A DNA stretch of 64,000 bases, from NCBI GenBank assembly GCA_902362375.1, contig CABIVS010000004.1, positions 301,304 to 365,303 on the forward strand, written 5' to 3'. Shown here piece after piece: positions 28,855-38,948 of this stretch. Below the pieces are notes generated by a model. It had not been told where the DNA came from, searched no databases, and worked only from the letters and a program-made list of their open reading frames with translations. The first letter of the stretch is position 1. The number at the start of each line of letters is the position of its first letter. The stretch comes from Bacteroidaceae bacterium (GTDB lineage Bacteria; Bacteroidota; Bacteroidia; Bacteroidales; Bacteroidaceae). The translations under genes and the position numbers were made by a program.

Positions 28855-29538
28855 ATGAAAAAGAAACTGAAAGCCGTCCTGTTTGACATGGACGGCGTAC
28901 TTTTTGACTCTATGCCTTACCATTCGGAAGCCTGGCATAAAGTAATGAAATCTCATGGGCTCACTCTTAGTCGCGAAGAAGCATATATGCATGAAGGACG
29001 GACAGGAGCCTCTACAATCAATATTGTTTTTCAACGTGAATTGGGTAGAGAAGCCACACAAGAGGAAATAGAAAGTATCTATCAGGAGAAAAGTGTTTTG
29101 TTCAATTCATATCCTGAAGCAAAGCCTATGCCCGGTGCATGGGAGTTGCTGCAAAAAGTGAAGAAGGACGGTCTGATTCCGATGGTGGTCACCGGTTCCG
29201 GTCAGTTATCCCTGCTCGAACGGCTGGAACACCACTATCCGGGAATGTTTCACAAAGAACTGATGGTTACAGCGTTCGATGTAAAATATGGTAAACCCAA
29301 TCCCGAGCCGTATCTGATGGCTTTGAAAAAAGGAGGGATTAAAGCGGATGAAGCGGTTGTTGTAGAAAACGCTCCGTTAGGAGTGGAAGCCGGACACAAT
29401 GCGGGTATTTTTACCATAGCGGTCAATACGGGTCCTTTGAACGGGCAAGTGTTGCTGGATGCCGGGGCTGATTTATTATTTCCATCCATGCAGGCACTAA
29501 GCGACCAGTGGGATATGCTGTTTGAAAAGGACATCTAA
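28855..29538 (+). CDS. HAD-superfamily phosphatase/phosphomutase (beta-phosphoglucomutase-like)
   Basis: 227 residues. Motif I is LFDMDGVLFDSM (Asp10 nucleophile, Asp12). A helical cap follows, then motif II PMVVTGSG and motif III/IV around KYGKPNPEPYL and VVENAPLGVEAG. This is the subfamily I cap topology of beta-phosphoglucomutase and sugar-phosphate phosphatases. The substrate is not predictable. It lies 122 bases before fkp on the same strand, which hints at sugar-phosphate metabolism but does not prove a link. Confidence 0.85.
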   Translation: MKKKLKAVLFDMDGVLFDSMPYHSEAWHKVMKSHGLTLSREEAYMHEGRTGASTINIVFQRELGREATQEEIESIYQEKSVLFNSYPEAKPMPGAWELLQKVKKDGLIPMVVTGSGQLSLLERLEHHYPGMFHKELMVTAFDVKYGKPNPEPYLMALKKGGIKADEAVVVENAPLGVEAGHNAGIFTIAVNTGPLNGQVLLDAGADLLFPSMQALSDQWDMLFEKDI

Positions 29539-29660
29539 AAGCTGAAAAGAAAATTTATTCTTCAAAACAGGAGAAAAATATTGAAAAGCAGGAATATAAA
29601 TAGTATTTTTACGGGAGTTTAATTCGCTTAGATTCTATCTAAGCCAACGCAGATTCTACT

Positions 29661-32513
29661 ATGCAAAAGTTATTATCTTTACCACCCAATTTGATCCATT
29701 GCTTCCACGAACTGGAAGAAGTTAACCATACCGATTGGTTTTGTACATCAGACCCCATAGGGAGTAAACTAGGCTCCGGCGGCGGAACTACATGGTTATT
29801 GCAAGCTTGCCATCAGGCATTCGCTCCACAAGAGTCTTTCAGCAACTGGATAGGACATGAAAAAAGAATATTGCTTCATGCAGGCGGACAAAGCCGTCGG
29901 CTACCCAGCTACGGTCCTTCCGGCAAAATATTAACTCCTATCCCGATCTTCAGTTGGGAAAGAGGACAAAAGCTGGGACAGAATCTGTTATCATTGCAGC
30001 TCCCGCTCTATGAAAGGATTATGAATCAGGCTCCGGCCGGTCTGAATACGCTGATTGCTAGCGGAGATGTATATATCCGTTCGGAAAAACCGCTTCAGGA
30101 TATTCCGAACGCAGACGTAGTATGCTACGGGCTGTGGGTGAATCCGTCATTGGCAACTCATCATGGCGTGTTTGTTTCCGACCGGAAAAAACCGGAGGTA
30201 CTCGACTTCATGTTGCAGAAACCTTCTCTGGAAGAGTTGGAAGGATTGTCGAAAACTCATCTTTTCCTGATGGATATCGGTATCTGGATTTTGAGTGACC
30301 GCGCCATAGAAGTATTGATGAAACGGTCGTTGAAAGAAGGTACGAAGGATATTACTTATTATGACTTATACTCGGACTATGGTTTGGCTTTGGGAGAGCA
30401 TCCTAAAAGGGAAGATGAAGAAATCAATCAGTTGTCCGTAGCTATATTGCCGTTGCCGGGTGGAGAATTCTATCATTACGGCACAAGTCACGAACTGATT
30501 TCTTCTACTTTAGCCATACAGGATAAGGTACGGGACCAAAGAAGAATCATGCACCGGAAAGTAAAGCCGAATCCGGCTATCTTTATACAGAATTCCATCA
30601 CACAAATTTCTCTTTCTGCCGACAACGCCAATTTATGGATTGAGAATAGCCATGTGGGAAAGGAATGGAAATTAGGTTCCCGCCAGATTATTACAGGAGT
30701 TCCTGAAAATCAGTGGAGCATCAATTTGCCGGATGGGGTTTGCATCGACATTATTCCTATCGGTGAGAATGAGTTTGTTGCGCGTCCGTATGGATTGGAT
30801 GATGTATTCAAAGGAGCGTTGGACAAAATAACGACTACTTATCTTAATATTCCTTTTACCCGTTGGATGGAAGATAGAGGAATTACCTGGGAGGATATAA
30901 AAGGGCGTACAGATGATTTACAATCGGCATCTATCTTCCCTAAAGTAGCTTCTGTGGAAGATTTAGGCATATTAGTACGCTGGATGACCTCGGAACCACG
31001 ACTGGAAGAAGGGAAAAAACTTTGGTTGAAAGCAGAGAAAGTTTCTGCAGACGAAATATCCGCAAGCGCCAACCTCAAGCGTCTTTACGAACAGCGCAAT
31101 GCTTTCCGCAAGGAGAACTGGAAAGGACTGGCAGCCAATTATGAGAAGAGTGTGTTCTATCAACTCGATTTGCTGGATGCCGCAAATGAATTTGTACGTT
31201 TCAATTTAGATATGCCTGACGTATTGAAAGAAGATGCCGCCCCCATGTTACGGATACACAACCGGATGCTTCGTGCACGTATCATGAAACTACGTGAAAA
31301 CAAGGATTGTGCCAAAGAGGAACAGGCAGCTTTTCAACTGCTTCGCGACGGTTTATTGGGGATAATGAGCGAACGTAAAAGTCATCCCATACTCAATGTT
31401 TATTCCGACCAAATCGTATGGGGACGCAGTCCTGTGCGTATTGATGTGGCCGGAGGATGGACAGACACACCTCCCTACTCTCTTTATTCAGGAGGAAGTG
31501 TTGTAAATCTTGCTATCGAGCTGAACGGCCAACCGCCGCTACAAGTATATGTGAAACCTTGCAAGGAATATCACATCACTCTTCGCTCTATCGACATGGG
31601 TGCAATGGAAGTGATAAGGAATTACGAGGAACTGCAAGATTATAAAAAGGTAGGTTCTCCATTCTCTATCCCGAAAGCCGCCCTTACATTGGCGGGCTTT
31701 GCACCGGCATTCTCTACGGAATCTTATCCTTCTTTAGCTAAACAGCTGGAAGATTTCGGTTCAGGAATCGAAATTACTCTACTGGCTGCTATTCCCGCAG
31801 GCTCTGGCTTGGGAACCAGTTCCATACTGGCATCTACCGTGCTCGGAGCAATCAATGATTTCTGCGGACTGGCTTGGGATAAAAATGATATATGCAGTTA
31901 CACATTAGTATTAGAACAGCTCCTGACCACAGGGGGAGGTTGGCAAGACCAATATGGCGGTGTCTTTTCCGGTATTAAGTTGCTTCAATCTGAAGCAGGT
32001 TTCGAACAGAATCCGTTAGTACGCCGGTTACCCGATCAGCTCTTTGTTCATCCTGATTACCGCGACTGTCATCTGTTATATTATACGGGAATTACTCGTA
32101 CTGCTAAAAGTATTTTGGCAGAGATTGTCAGTTCCATGTTCCTCAATTCCGGTCCGCATCTAAGTTTGCTGGCCGAAATGAAAGCTCATGCAATGGATAT
32201 GAGTGAAGCTATTTTACGTAGTAATTTCGAAAGTTTCGGTCGTTTGGTCGGCAAAACCTGGATACAGAATCAGGCATTAGATTGCGGAACCAATCCACCG
32301 GCAGTAGCAGCCATTATTGAGAAAATTAAGGATTATACCCTGGGATACAAACTCCCCGGTGCAGGTGGCGGGGGGTATCTATATATGGTAGCAAAAGACC
32401 CGCAGGCAGCCGGACAAATCCGACGGATACTAACGGAACAAGCCCCTAATTCCCGTGCTCGTTTTGTAGAAATGACTCTTTCTGATAAGGGACTTCAGGT
32501 TTCAAGAAGCTAA
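29661..32513 (+). CDS. fkp: Bifunctional L-fucokinase / L-fucose-1-phosphate guanylyltransferase
   Basis: 950 residues, essentially the length of Bacteroides Fkp. The N-terminal half is the pyrophosphorylase, with GSGGGT (38-43) and HAGGQSRRLPSYGPSGKIL (73-91). The C-terminal half is a GHMP kinase, with IDVAGGWTDTPP (from about 594), the ATP loop PAGSGLGTSS (712-721) and LPGAGGGGYLY. It converts free L-fucose via fucose 1-phosphate to GDP-fucose, which Bacteroides uses to fucosylate capsule and surface glycoproteins. A possible promoter (TTG, 20 bases, TATTTTTA) lies at 29581-29611. A terminator follows at 32565. Confidence 0.97.
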   Translation: MQKLLSLPPNLIHCFHELEEVNHTDWFCTSDPIGSKLGSGGGTTWLLQACHQAFAPQESFSNWIGHEKRILLHAGGQSRRLPSYGPSGKILTPIPIFSWERGQKLGQNLLSLQLPLYERIMNQAPAGLNTLIASGDVYIRSEKPLQDIPNADVVCYGLWVNPSLATHHGVFVSDRKKPEVLDFMLQKPSLEELEGLSKTHLFLMDIGIWILSDRAIEVLMKRSLKEGTKDITYYDLYSDYGLALGEHPKREDEEINQLSVAILPLPGGEFYHYGTSHELISSTLAIQDKVRDQRRIMHRKVKPNPAIFIQNSITQISLSADNANLWIENSHVGKEWKLGSRQIITGVPENQWSINLPDGVCIDIIPIGENEFVARPYGLDDVFKGALDKITTTYLNIPFTRWMEDRGITWEDIKGRTDDLQSASIFPKVASVEDLGILVRWMTSEPRLEEGKKLWLKAEKVSADEISASANLKRLYEQRNAFRKENWKGLAANYEKSVFYQLDLLDAANEFVRFNLDMPDVLKEDAAPMLRIHNRMLRARIMKLRENKDCAKEEQAAFQLLRDGLLGIMSERKSHPILNVYSDQIVWGRSPVRIDVAGGWTDTPPYSLYSGGSVVNLAIELNGQPPLQVYVKPCKEYHITLRSIDMGAMEVIRNYEELQDYKKVGSPFSIPKAALTLAGFAPAFSTESYPSLAKQLEDFGSGIEITLLAAIPAGSGLGTSSILASTVLGAINDFCGLAWDKNDICSYTLVLEQLLTTGGGWQDQYGGVFSGIKLLQSEAGFEQNPLVRRLPDQLFVHPDYRDCHLLYYTGITRTAKSILAEIVSSMFLNSGPHLSLLAEMKAHAMDMSEAILRSNFESFGRLVGKTWIQNQALDCGTNPPAVAAIIEKIKDYTLGYKLPGAGGGGYLYMVAKDPQAAGQIRRILTEQAPNSRARFVEMTLSDKGLQVSRS

Positions 32514-32564
32514 AGAGAAAGCGTTACCATAAGGCAGGTCAATCATCCGGAATCATAAAAAAAC

Positions 32565-32607
32565 AAGCTTGGACAGATTCAAACGAAATGTCCAAGCTTT
32601 AATTTTT
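32565..32607. terminator. Intrinsic terminator after fkp
   Basis: AAGCTTGGACA (32565-32575) pairs perfectly with 32589-32599 and is followed by TAATTTTT. It also faces the 3' end of the small minus-strand gene at 32628. Confidence 0.85.
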
Positions 32608-32627
32608 CAATGCCATAATGATCTGTT

Positions 32628-32738
32628 TTACATGTTGAGACTTGAAATAACTGTAAAGTAAATCACAATAATGATAAAACCAATAGCTCCGATAACCAGT
32701 GCAATACTAGCCCATTTCTTTTTTCTAGCTTCTTCCAT
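32628..32738 (-). CDS. 36-residue single-pass membrane peptide
   Basis: A short frame starting at the ATG at 32738. A charged N-terminus MEEARKKKW precedes one hydrophobic span of about 22 residues (IALVIGAIGFIIIVIYFTVI), ending SSLNM. The positively charged residues before the span predict an N-in membrane peptide. It stands alone between fkp and the BRO-N gene, and a hairpin terminator at 32599-32565 lies just beyond its stop codon. The composition, clean start and terminator favour a real small protein. No family is recognised and no canonical promoter was seen. Confidence 0.5.
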   Translation of the reverse strand: MEEARKKKWASIALVIGAIGFIIIVIYFTVISSLNM

Positions 32739-33016
32739 TCTTATTTATATTTATTGGGATTAATATAATTTATCGTCAAATGTCTACATCTGGAAAGCTA
32801 TGAACATACTACTACAGAATATCGTTCTTTACTTTTTCATATCTACAAAGTTAGCATTTCTCACAAGAAATATTTTATTTAAATCAACTTTTTCTTTCTA
32901 TTTAGGCTAAATTATACAACTACATACAATAATATGAAACACAACAATTTACCTATTACGACTTTTATATCATGCAAAAGTTGTACATTTGCGCAAGAAT
33001 CAAAACACAGGAGGCT

Positions 33017-33877
33017 ATGACTAAAAAAGATGCCATAAAAATATTCGAAGACAAAAAGATTCGTGCTGTATGGGACGATAAGAAGGAGGAGTGGTATTTC
33101 TCTATCGTAGATATCATAGCTGCGTTGACTGAAAGCAACAACCCTCAAACATATTGGCGTGTACTGAAAAAGAGACTATTAGACGAGGGAAACCAAACCG
33201 TTACAAATTGTAACGCTTTGAAAATGCCTGCTGCAGATGGTAAAATGCGTCTGACTGACGTGGCCACAACAGAACAGTTATTCCGCCTCATTCAATCTAT
33301 TCCATCGCCTAAAGCCGAACCATTCAAAATGTGGATGGCACAGATTGCAAAAGAACGCCTCGACGAAATGCAGGATCCCGAATTAACCATTGATAGGGCA
33401 ATGATGGAGTATAAAGCGCTAGGATATTCTGACAACTGGATAAACCAAAGATTGAAATCCATAGAAGTTCGAAAAGAGCTCACTGACGAATGGAAAAGAA
33501 ACGGAATGCAAGAAGGTATTCAATTTGCAGCCCTAACAGACATCATATACCAAACATGGGCTGAAAAGTCTACGAAAGGATATAGGAAGTTCAAGGGATT
33601 AACAAAAGAAAATCTTCGCGATAACATGACAAATACCGAACTGATTCTCAACATGCTCGCAGAGGCAGCCACTACCGACTTGTCAAAAGAGAAAAATCCT
33701 TCCGGCTTTGTTGAAAACGCACAAGTAGCACACGAAGGGGGAAAAGTTGCAAAAGTTGCACGAGAGCAGCTAGAAAGCCAACTCGGGCATTCTGTCATCT
33801 CACCACTTAACGCAAAAAACATATTGCAGATTAATAATAAACCTGAAGAAGAAGAAAACAAAAAAGAAGATAAGTAA
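33017..33877 (+). CDS. BRO-N domain (phage antirepressor-like) protein
   Basis: 286 residues. The N-terminal 100 residues read as a BRO-N domain (KIRAVWDDKKEEWYFSIVDIIAALTES, then YWRVLKKRLLDEG). It is followed by an alpha-helical region with ERLDEMQDPELTIDRAMMEYKALGY, as in DinD/antirepressor-like proteins, and a charged Glu/Lys tail. I chose the ATG at 33017 because an AGGAGG lies at 33009-33014 and a TACATTTG -7 box at 32984-32991, which would be downstream of the alternative ATG at 32972. BRO-N proteins are DNA-binding and common in phages and integrated elements. It lies next to a tRNA gene. Confidence 0.8.
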   Translation: MTKKDAIKIFEDKKIRAVWDDKKEEWYFSIVDIIAALTESNNPQTYWRVLKKRLLDEGNQTVTNCNALKMPAADGKMRLTDVATTEQLFRLIQSIPSPKAEPFKMWMAQIAKERLDEMQDPELTIDRAMMEYKALGYSDNWINQRLKSIEVRKELTDEWKRNGMQEGIQFAALTDIIYQTWAEKSTKGYRKFKGLTKENLRDNMTNTELILNMLAEAATTDLSKEKNPSGFVENAQVAHEGGKVAKVAREQLESQLGHSVISPLNAKNILQINNKPEEEENKKEDK

Positions 33878-33904
33878 ACACACCAAAGTGTAGAATACAA
33901 TAAT

Positions 33905-33936
33905 AAAAAAGCCATACTCTCTGCAAGTACGGCCTT
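33905..33936 (-). terminator. Terminator of the tRNA-Arg gene
   Basis: On the minus strand AAGGCCGTACT and AGTATGGCTTTTTT form a hairpin with an 8-base stem, one G-T pair and a T run, directly 3' of the tRNA. Confidence 0.8.
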
Positions 33937-33940
33937 AAAG

Positions 33941-34012
33941 TACACCCGAAGGGAATCGAACCCTTATCTGAGGTACCGGAAACCTCCATTCTATCCATTG
34001 AACTACAGGTGC
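33941..34012 (-). tRNA. tRNA-Arg (anticodon CCG)
   Basis: 72 bases fold into a full cloverleaf. The acceptor stem is GCACCTG/CGGGTGT with discriminator A. The D arm is GTTC...GAAT, the anticodon stem GAGGT/ACCTC with loop TTCCGGT (anticodon CCG), the variable loop is 4 bases, and the T arm is AAGGG-TTCGATT-CCCTT. CCA is not encoded. The anticodon reads CGG codons. Confidence 0.93.
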
Positions 34013-34289
34013 TTATACTTATTTTATCAAATTAGAAAAAATGCCTTTGTTGCTTAAACAAGGAAGCCATTCTTTCTAAATGCGAGGACAAAAGTATAAA
34101 AAATCTTCTCATCTTCCTAATGATTCTCCTTTTTTTATAGTTCTTAAGGTACTTCCCTATATTAGGAGACTGTTATTTTGAAATGCTTTAGAGCATTTAC
34201 TTTATCAAATTGACAATCTTTTAGAGAATATCCATTACATATATCAATTTTATTCCTATCTTTGCCGACAATTAACATTTAACAAACCT

Positions 34290-35327
34290 ATGAGTTACTT
34301 GATAAAACCTAAGAACTATAAGCCGCTACTCGACCTCAAACAGACCGAGCTGGGAATCAAGCAAATAAAAGAGTTCTTCCAATTAAACTTGTCATCCGAA
34401 CTGCGCCTTAGACGTGTGACTGCCCCTCTTTTCGTATTGAAAGGAATGGGTATCAATGATGATTTGAACGGAATAGAACGACCTGTTTCTTTCCCGATCA
34501 AAGATCTGGGCGATGCGCAAGCCGAAGTGGTTCATTCATTGGCTAAATGGAAAAGGTTGACCTTAGCTGACTATCACATTGAACCGGGATATGGTATTTA
34601 TACGGATATGAATGCAATCCGATCGGACGAAGAACTGGGCAACCTGCATTCTCTCTACGTAGACCAGTGGGACTGGGAACGTGTCATCACCAATGAAGAC
34701 CGGACTGTGAACTTCCTAAAGGAAATCGTCAACCGTATTTATGCGGCTATGATCCGCACAGAATATATGGTATATGAAATGTATCCGCAAATCAAACCTT
34801 GCCTGCCACAAAAGCTACATTTCATTCATTCAGAGGAATTGCGCCAGCTTTATCCGAACCTGGAACCTAAATGCCGCGAGCACGCCATCTGTCAGAAATA
34901 CGGAGCTGTGTTTATCATAGGAATAGGCTGTCAACTTGGTGATGGCAAGAAGCACGACGGACGTGCACCAGACTACGATGACTACACCACCAAAGGACTG
35001 AACGATCTGCCCGGACTGAATGGTGACCTTTTGCTGTGGGACGATGTACTGCAACGCTCCATCGAATTGTCATCCATGGGAATCCGTGTAGATAAAGAAG
35101 CTTTGCAACGTCAGTTGAAAGAAGAAAAAGAAGAAAAAAGGCTGGAACTTTATTTCCACAAGCGATTGATGAATGACACTCTCCCTCTATCTATCGGAGG
35201 AGGTATCGGACAGTCCCGCTTGTGTATGTTCTACCTTCGCAAAGCTCACATCGGAGAAATACAAGCCAGTATCTGGCCCGAAGATATGCGCAAAGAATGT
35301 GAAGAACTTGATATACACCTTATATAA
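34290..35327 (+). CDS. asnA: Aspartate-ammonia ligase (asparagine synthetase A)
   Basis: 345 residues with a class II aminoacyl-tRNA-synthetase-like fold. Conserved stretches include RLRRVTAPLFV, PVSFPIKDL, VHSLAKWKRL, YVDQWDWE and the C-terminal SIGGGIGQSRLCMF. It makes asparagine from aspartate and ammonia with ATP to AMP. A TATCTTTG -7 box at 34257-34264 lies 25 bases before the ATG. The 277-base stretch between the tRNA and this gene shows only that box and a weak hairpin. ung follows 6 bases after the stop. Confidence 0.97.
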   Translation: MSYLIKPKNYKPLLDLKQTELGIKQIKEFFQLNLSSELRLRRVTAPLFVLKGMGINDDLNGIERPVSFPIKDLGDAQAEVVHSLAKWKRLTLADYHIEPGYGIYTDMNAIRSDEELGNLHSLYVDQWDWERVITNEDRTVNFLKEIVNRIYAAMIRTEYMVYEMYPQIKPCLPQKLHFIHSEELRQLYPNLEPKCREHAICQKYGAVFIIGIGCQLGDGKKHDGRAPDYDDYTTKGLNDLPGLNGDLLLWDDVLQRSIELSSMGIRVDKEALQRQLKEEKEEKRLELYFHKRLMNDTLPLSIGGGIGQSRLCMFYLRKAHIGEIQASIWPEDMRKECEELDIHLI

Positions 35328-35333
35328 TAGACT

Positions 35334-35996
35334 ATGAACGTACAGATTGAAGAAAGCTGGAAAGCTCATTTAGAACCAGAATTCGACAAAGACTACTTTC
35401 GCACGCTGACCGATTTCGTCAAAAGCGAATATAGCCAGTATCAGATTTTCCCTCCGGGAAAACTGATCTTCAATGCTTTCAACCTTTGTCCTTTTGATAA
35501 AGTGAAAGTTGTGATTATAGGGCAGGATCCCTATCATGGACCGGGACAAGCACATGGCCTTTGTTTCTCTGTAAACGACGGGGTGCCTTTCCCTCCTTCA
35601 TTAGTGAACATATTTAAAGAAATTAAAGCCGACATTGGCACTGATGCCCCTGCTACGGGAAATCTGACTCGCTGGGCAGAACAGGGAGTATTGTTGCTCA
35701 ACGCTACGCTGACCGTACGTGCTCACCAAGCTGGTTCACACCAGAACCGTGGCTGGGAAACATTTACTGATGCTGCAATCCGTGCTTTGGCAGAAGAAAA
35801 AGAAAATCTGGTATTTATCCTGTGGGGATCATACGCTCAAAAGAAAGGAGCGTTTATCGACCGTAACAAACACCTGGTACTCACTTCCGCTCATCCCTCT
35901 CCTCTTTCTGCTTACAACGGCTTCTTTGGAAACAAACATTTCAGCCGTACAAACGATTATCTGAAAGCACACGGAGAAACGGAAATCAATTGGTAA
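35334..35996 (+). CDS. ung: Uracil-DNA glycosylase, family 1
   Basis: 220 residues. The water-activating motif GQDPYHG has catalytic Asp65, and [13 protein letters not shown] follows. [13 protein letters not shown] and the DNA-intercalation motif HPSPLSAY close the active site. It excises uracil from DNA in base-excision repair. It starts 6 bases after asnA and ends before a strong terminator. Confidence 0.98.
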   Translation: MNVQIEESWKAHLEPEFDKDYFRTLTDFVKSEYSQYQIFPPGKLIFNAFNLCPFDKVKVVIIGQDPYHGPGQAHGLCFSVNDGVPFPPSLVNIFKEIKADIGTDAPATGNLTRWAEQGVLLLNATLTVRAHQAGSHQNRGWETFTDAAIRALAEEKENLVFILWGSYAQKKGAFIDRNKHLVLTSAHPSPLSAYNGFFGNKHFSRTNDYLKAHGETEINW

Positions 35997-36018
35997 ATAA
36001 ACATTGAGGCTCAAACAT

Positions 36019-36059
36019 AAAAAAGGGACTGTCTTCAACTTGCCAGACAGTCCCTTTTT
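36019..36059. terminator. Terminator between ung and lptD
   Basis: AAAAAGGGACTGTCT pairs with AGACAGTCCCTTTTT across a 10-base loop and serves both convergent genes. The rest of the gap to 36141 contains only short repeats of the type TTCTCAA. Confidence 0.92.
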
Positions 36060-36141
36060 CAATCTCATTAAAGCACCCGAATTTAATACCCTGCACTTTA
36101 TTCTTATTTTTTAATTCTCAATTCTCAACTCTCAATTTATC

Positions 36142-38859
36142 CTAGTACCACTGAATGTTACTTTGCGTCTGACTTCTCTGCTCATACTTCAAGTCTTGCA
36201 GAATACTTGCATTCGCACGGATTGTTACATTGTAATATTTCCAACGTCCGAAAGGAGAAAGACTGGCGGACAAGTTGAAACAGTGCAAGTCACGGGATAT
36301 TGTACAAGAAGTCTGGGTAATCTCTTTAGCTTGAAAATCATAGCCCGAGTTGAACGAGAGCGACCAGTTATTAGAAATCTTTATATTTCCGTTTGCATTG
36401 ATATTATGCGTATACGTATAAGGATATCGCATGGAATAACGGTTGATAGGCTTCGATCTGTCTTCACGGATATTAAACGAATAGCTAAGACTCAATGACC
36501 AAGGCATCTTAAATACCTGATAACCATCCGGGTCAGCCTGTGCTTTCTCTACTTTCTTAGGCGTAGTGCCATCTCCTTCCATTCCATCGGATTCCTCATC
36601 ATCGCTATCCTCCGACTTATTCTTATCTTTCCCTTTTTCATCCCCCTCTTTCGGACCGAACCATTTCTTCCATGTGTCATTATTGAAGGTATAATTGAAA
36701 GAAGAACCATATCCCTGGAAACGTCCAAAACGACCATACGACCATTCTGTACGGTTACTGGTTACTACATTACCACTTTTATCGAATGTATAAGCATACG
36801 TAGCGAACGATGCGTTCATGTTGAACGTATAATTCTTAGTCAGTTTCAAACGTAGGTTCATGCTTAAATCACTCCAAGGCCTCTCTTTGGCAGCCATATT
36901 ATAAGACATACTTGCTCCCAATTCATCAATCAGACTAACCTTTTTAAGTGTATCTTTCTTTGCATCGTAGTACTTCATCTCTAAGTTATTAGAAATAGAG
37001 AAGCTGACTGTTCCCGATCCTTCCCGCGAAGGTACACCATAAGGTTGACCGGTGAAAGGAGAATAATATTGCGTATTGCCATTATAATCGGTATACTCTT
37101 CCCAATACTTGCTGAATCCCGGAGCACCGCTAAGACTTACTTGCGGCGTAACTACGTGACGAATCTGTATCTCTTTCTTTTTAGCAAAAAGAGGTTTGTA
37201 CATACCATACACTTTCGTACTCAAACTCAAACTTGCCGAGTAATTGGATACCCGGTAGAAACCGTTCAGGGTATCACCCGGCAATGCCTCCAACTTATGA
37301 TCGACCTCATTATATTGCTGATTGATCTTACGAGTATACCAACGCTCTGTATAATTGACCGAAGGAGAAACCTGCAAATATTTGAATAACGTAAAAGTAG
37401 CACTGATAGGAATGTTATGATTCATCGCATTTTCCCATGAACTTATTCCGGCTTTAAACAGATGATTATCATTTGTACGGATACTGTTTGTCAGACGTCC
37501 CGTATAACTAATGGAAATCTTTTCGTACCAGCGTTCAGCTCCTGCCGCCTTCTTGCGTTTGAACGGAAACAGACGGCTTAATGTAATATTCAAGTCAGGC
37601 AAAGTGACTGCAACCGAAGAGTCACGCATCGTCTGTGCGATATTGGTGGTTCCGGATAAGGTCAGACCGATATCAGGGAAACTACGAGAATAACTGATAC
37701 TTGATGTTTTGGTATTTTGAGTCAACAACTGCGAATTATAAAGGTTGTTGATATTGGAACGTTCGTAACTACTGGTTGAGAAGTTTACACTAGCGGAGAA
37801 TGTGCTGTTCGGACTGGCTTTAGCATCCTGGCGATGATTCCATACTACCTTAAAGTCCTTAGCAACTGTATAGTCCGGCATACCCTTATCTCCCGTCTTG
37901 GTGACCTGATAGTCCGCTTGCAGCGTACCGGAATATTTATAGCGTTTATTATAATTTGTCAATCCGGATAATCTCCATGAGCCTTTCGTGAAGATATCAC
38001 CCGTCATCTTCAAGTCCATAATATCACTGATGGCAAAATAATATCCTCCTTCTGCCAGACCGAAACCACGACTGGAGTCGTCCATATAAGTCGGCATAAT
38101 GAAACCGGAAGAATAACTGCTGGAGAATGGGAAGAAAAAGAACGGTACGGCCAACGGCAAAGGCACATCTTCCACTACCAGATAGGCAGGTCCTGTCACC
38201 ACATTCTTTTTAGGACGCACTTTAGCTCTCGTCAGCTGCATATAGAAGTGAGGATGGTCATGATGATCGCAGGTTGTATAACGCCCATGCTCCATGAAAA
38301 TTTCATCATTAGCTCCTTTCTTCGCCTTGCTTCCGGTCACATATCCTTCTCCCTGCTGGGTGACGATATCGGTAATTCCCGCTTTCTTGGTTTTGAAATT
38401 ATATCGGATGGTTTCCGTATCATAGGAGGTATCTCCTTCTTTAAATACCGGTTTACCTTTTTCCACTCCGGTAGTATCCTTGATACCGTATGCATGCACA
38501 GTACTACTATCCAGATTCATCGAAATAACTTCCGCAGCGAGTTCGATGTTCTGATAATTAACTTTTCCGCTACCATAAAGTGTAGCAGCTCCTCCCAAAG
38601 TAAAGACAGTGGAGTCGTTGGATTCATAAACAACCGGTGCATCGAGTGGTTGTTTCTTCTTTACCGGTGCGATGGAATCAATGCGTACCGTTACCGTATC
38701 TGCTCTCAACGAATCATTTCCCTGAAGGGAATCCGTTTGTGCGGTATTGGAGGCAATCATTCCTCTTCTTCGACGCTGAGACGTAGCCTCATCGGGAAGC
38801 ATCAGTAAGACAATCAGCAGTATGAATGATATAAGTATTTTTGCTTTCAATGGCGCCAT
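36142..38859 (-). CDS. lptD: LptD-like outer-membrane LPS assembly protein
   Basis: 905 residues with signal peptide about 1-27. A Ser/Thr-rich linker is followed by an OstA/LptA-like beta-jellyroll at about 85-210 (GSGKVNYQNIELAAEVISMNL, YDTETIRYNFKTKKAGI). The C-terminal LptD barrel contains PLAVPFFFFPFSSSYSSGFIMPTYMDDSSRGFGL. An acidic, lysine-rich insertion (about residues 750-785) lies in a late loop. It inserts lipopolysaccharide into the outer leaflet with a lipoprotein partner. A TACTTTTG -7 box at 38893-38886 lies upstream. Confidence 0.9.
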   Translation of the reverse strand: MAPLKAKILISFILLIVLLMLPDEATSQRRRRGMIASNTAQTDSLQGNDSLRADTVTVRIDSIAPVKKKQPLDAPVVYESNDSTVFTLGGAATLYGSGKVNYQNIELAAEVISMNLDSSTVHAYGIKDTTGVEKGKPVFKEGDTSYDTETIRYNFKTKKAGITDIVTQQGEGYVTGSKAKKGANDEIFMEHGRYTTCDHHDHPHFYMQLTRAKVRPKKNVVTGPAYLVVEDVPLPLAVPFFFFPFSSSYSSGFIMPTYMDDSSRGFGLAEGGYYFAISDIMDLKMTGDIFTKGSWRLSGLTNYNKRYKYSGTLQADYQVTKTGDKGMPDYTVAKDFKVVWNHRQDAKASPNSTFSASVNFSTSSYERSNINNLYNSQLLTQNTKTSSISYSRSFPDIGLTLSGTTNIAQTMRDSSVAVTLPDLNITLSRLFPFKRKKAAGAERWYEKISISYTGRLTNSIRTNDNHLFKAGISSWENAMNHNIPISATFTLFKYLQVSPSVNYTERWYTRKINQQYNEVDHKLEALPGDTLNGFYRVSNYSASLSLSTKVYGMYKPLFAKKKEIQIRHVVTPQVSLSGAPGFSKYWEEYTDYNGNTQYYSPFTGQPYGVPSREGSGTVSFSISNNLEMKYYDAKKDTLKKVSLIDELGASMSYNMAAKERPWSDLSMNLRLKLTKNYTFNMNASFATYAYTFDKSGNVVTSNRTEWSYGRFGRFQGYGSSFNYTFNNDTWKKWFGPKEGDEKGKDKNKSEDSDDEESDGMEGDGTTPKKVEKAQADPDGYQVFKMPWSLSLSYSFNIREDRSKPINRYSMRYPYTYTHNINANGNIKISNNWSLSFNSGYDFQAKEITQTSCTISRDLHCFNLSASLSPFGRWKYYNVTIRANASILQDLKYEQRSQTQSNIQWY

Positions 38860-38948
38860 TAACTAATAGTTTACGCTTGAAGTGGCAAAAGTACGCAAAC
38901 TTCATCAAATATGAGTCAGAATCTTCGTTATTTAATTATTTTTTAGTG

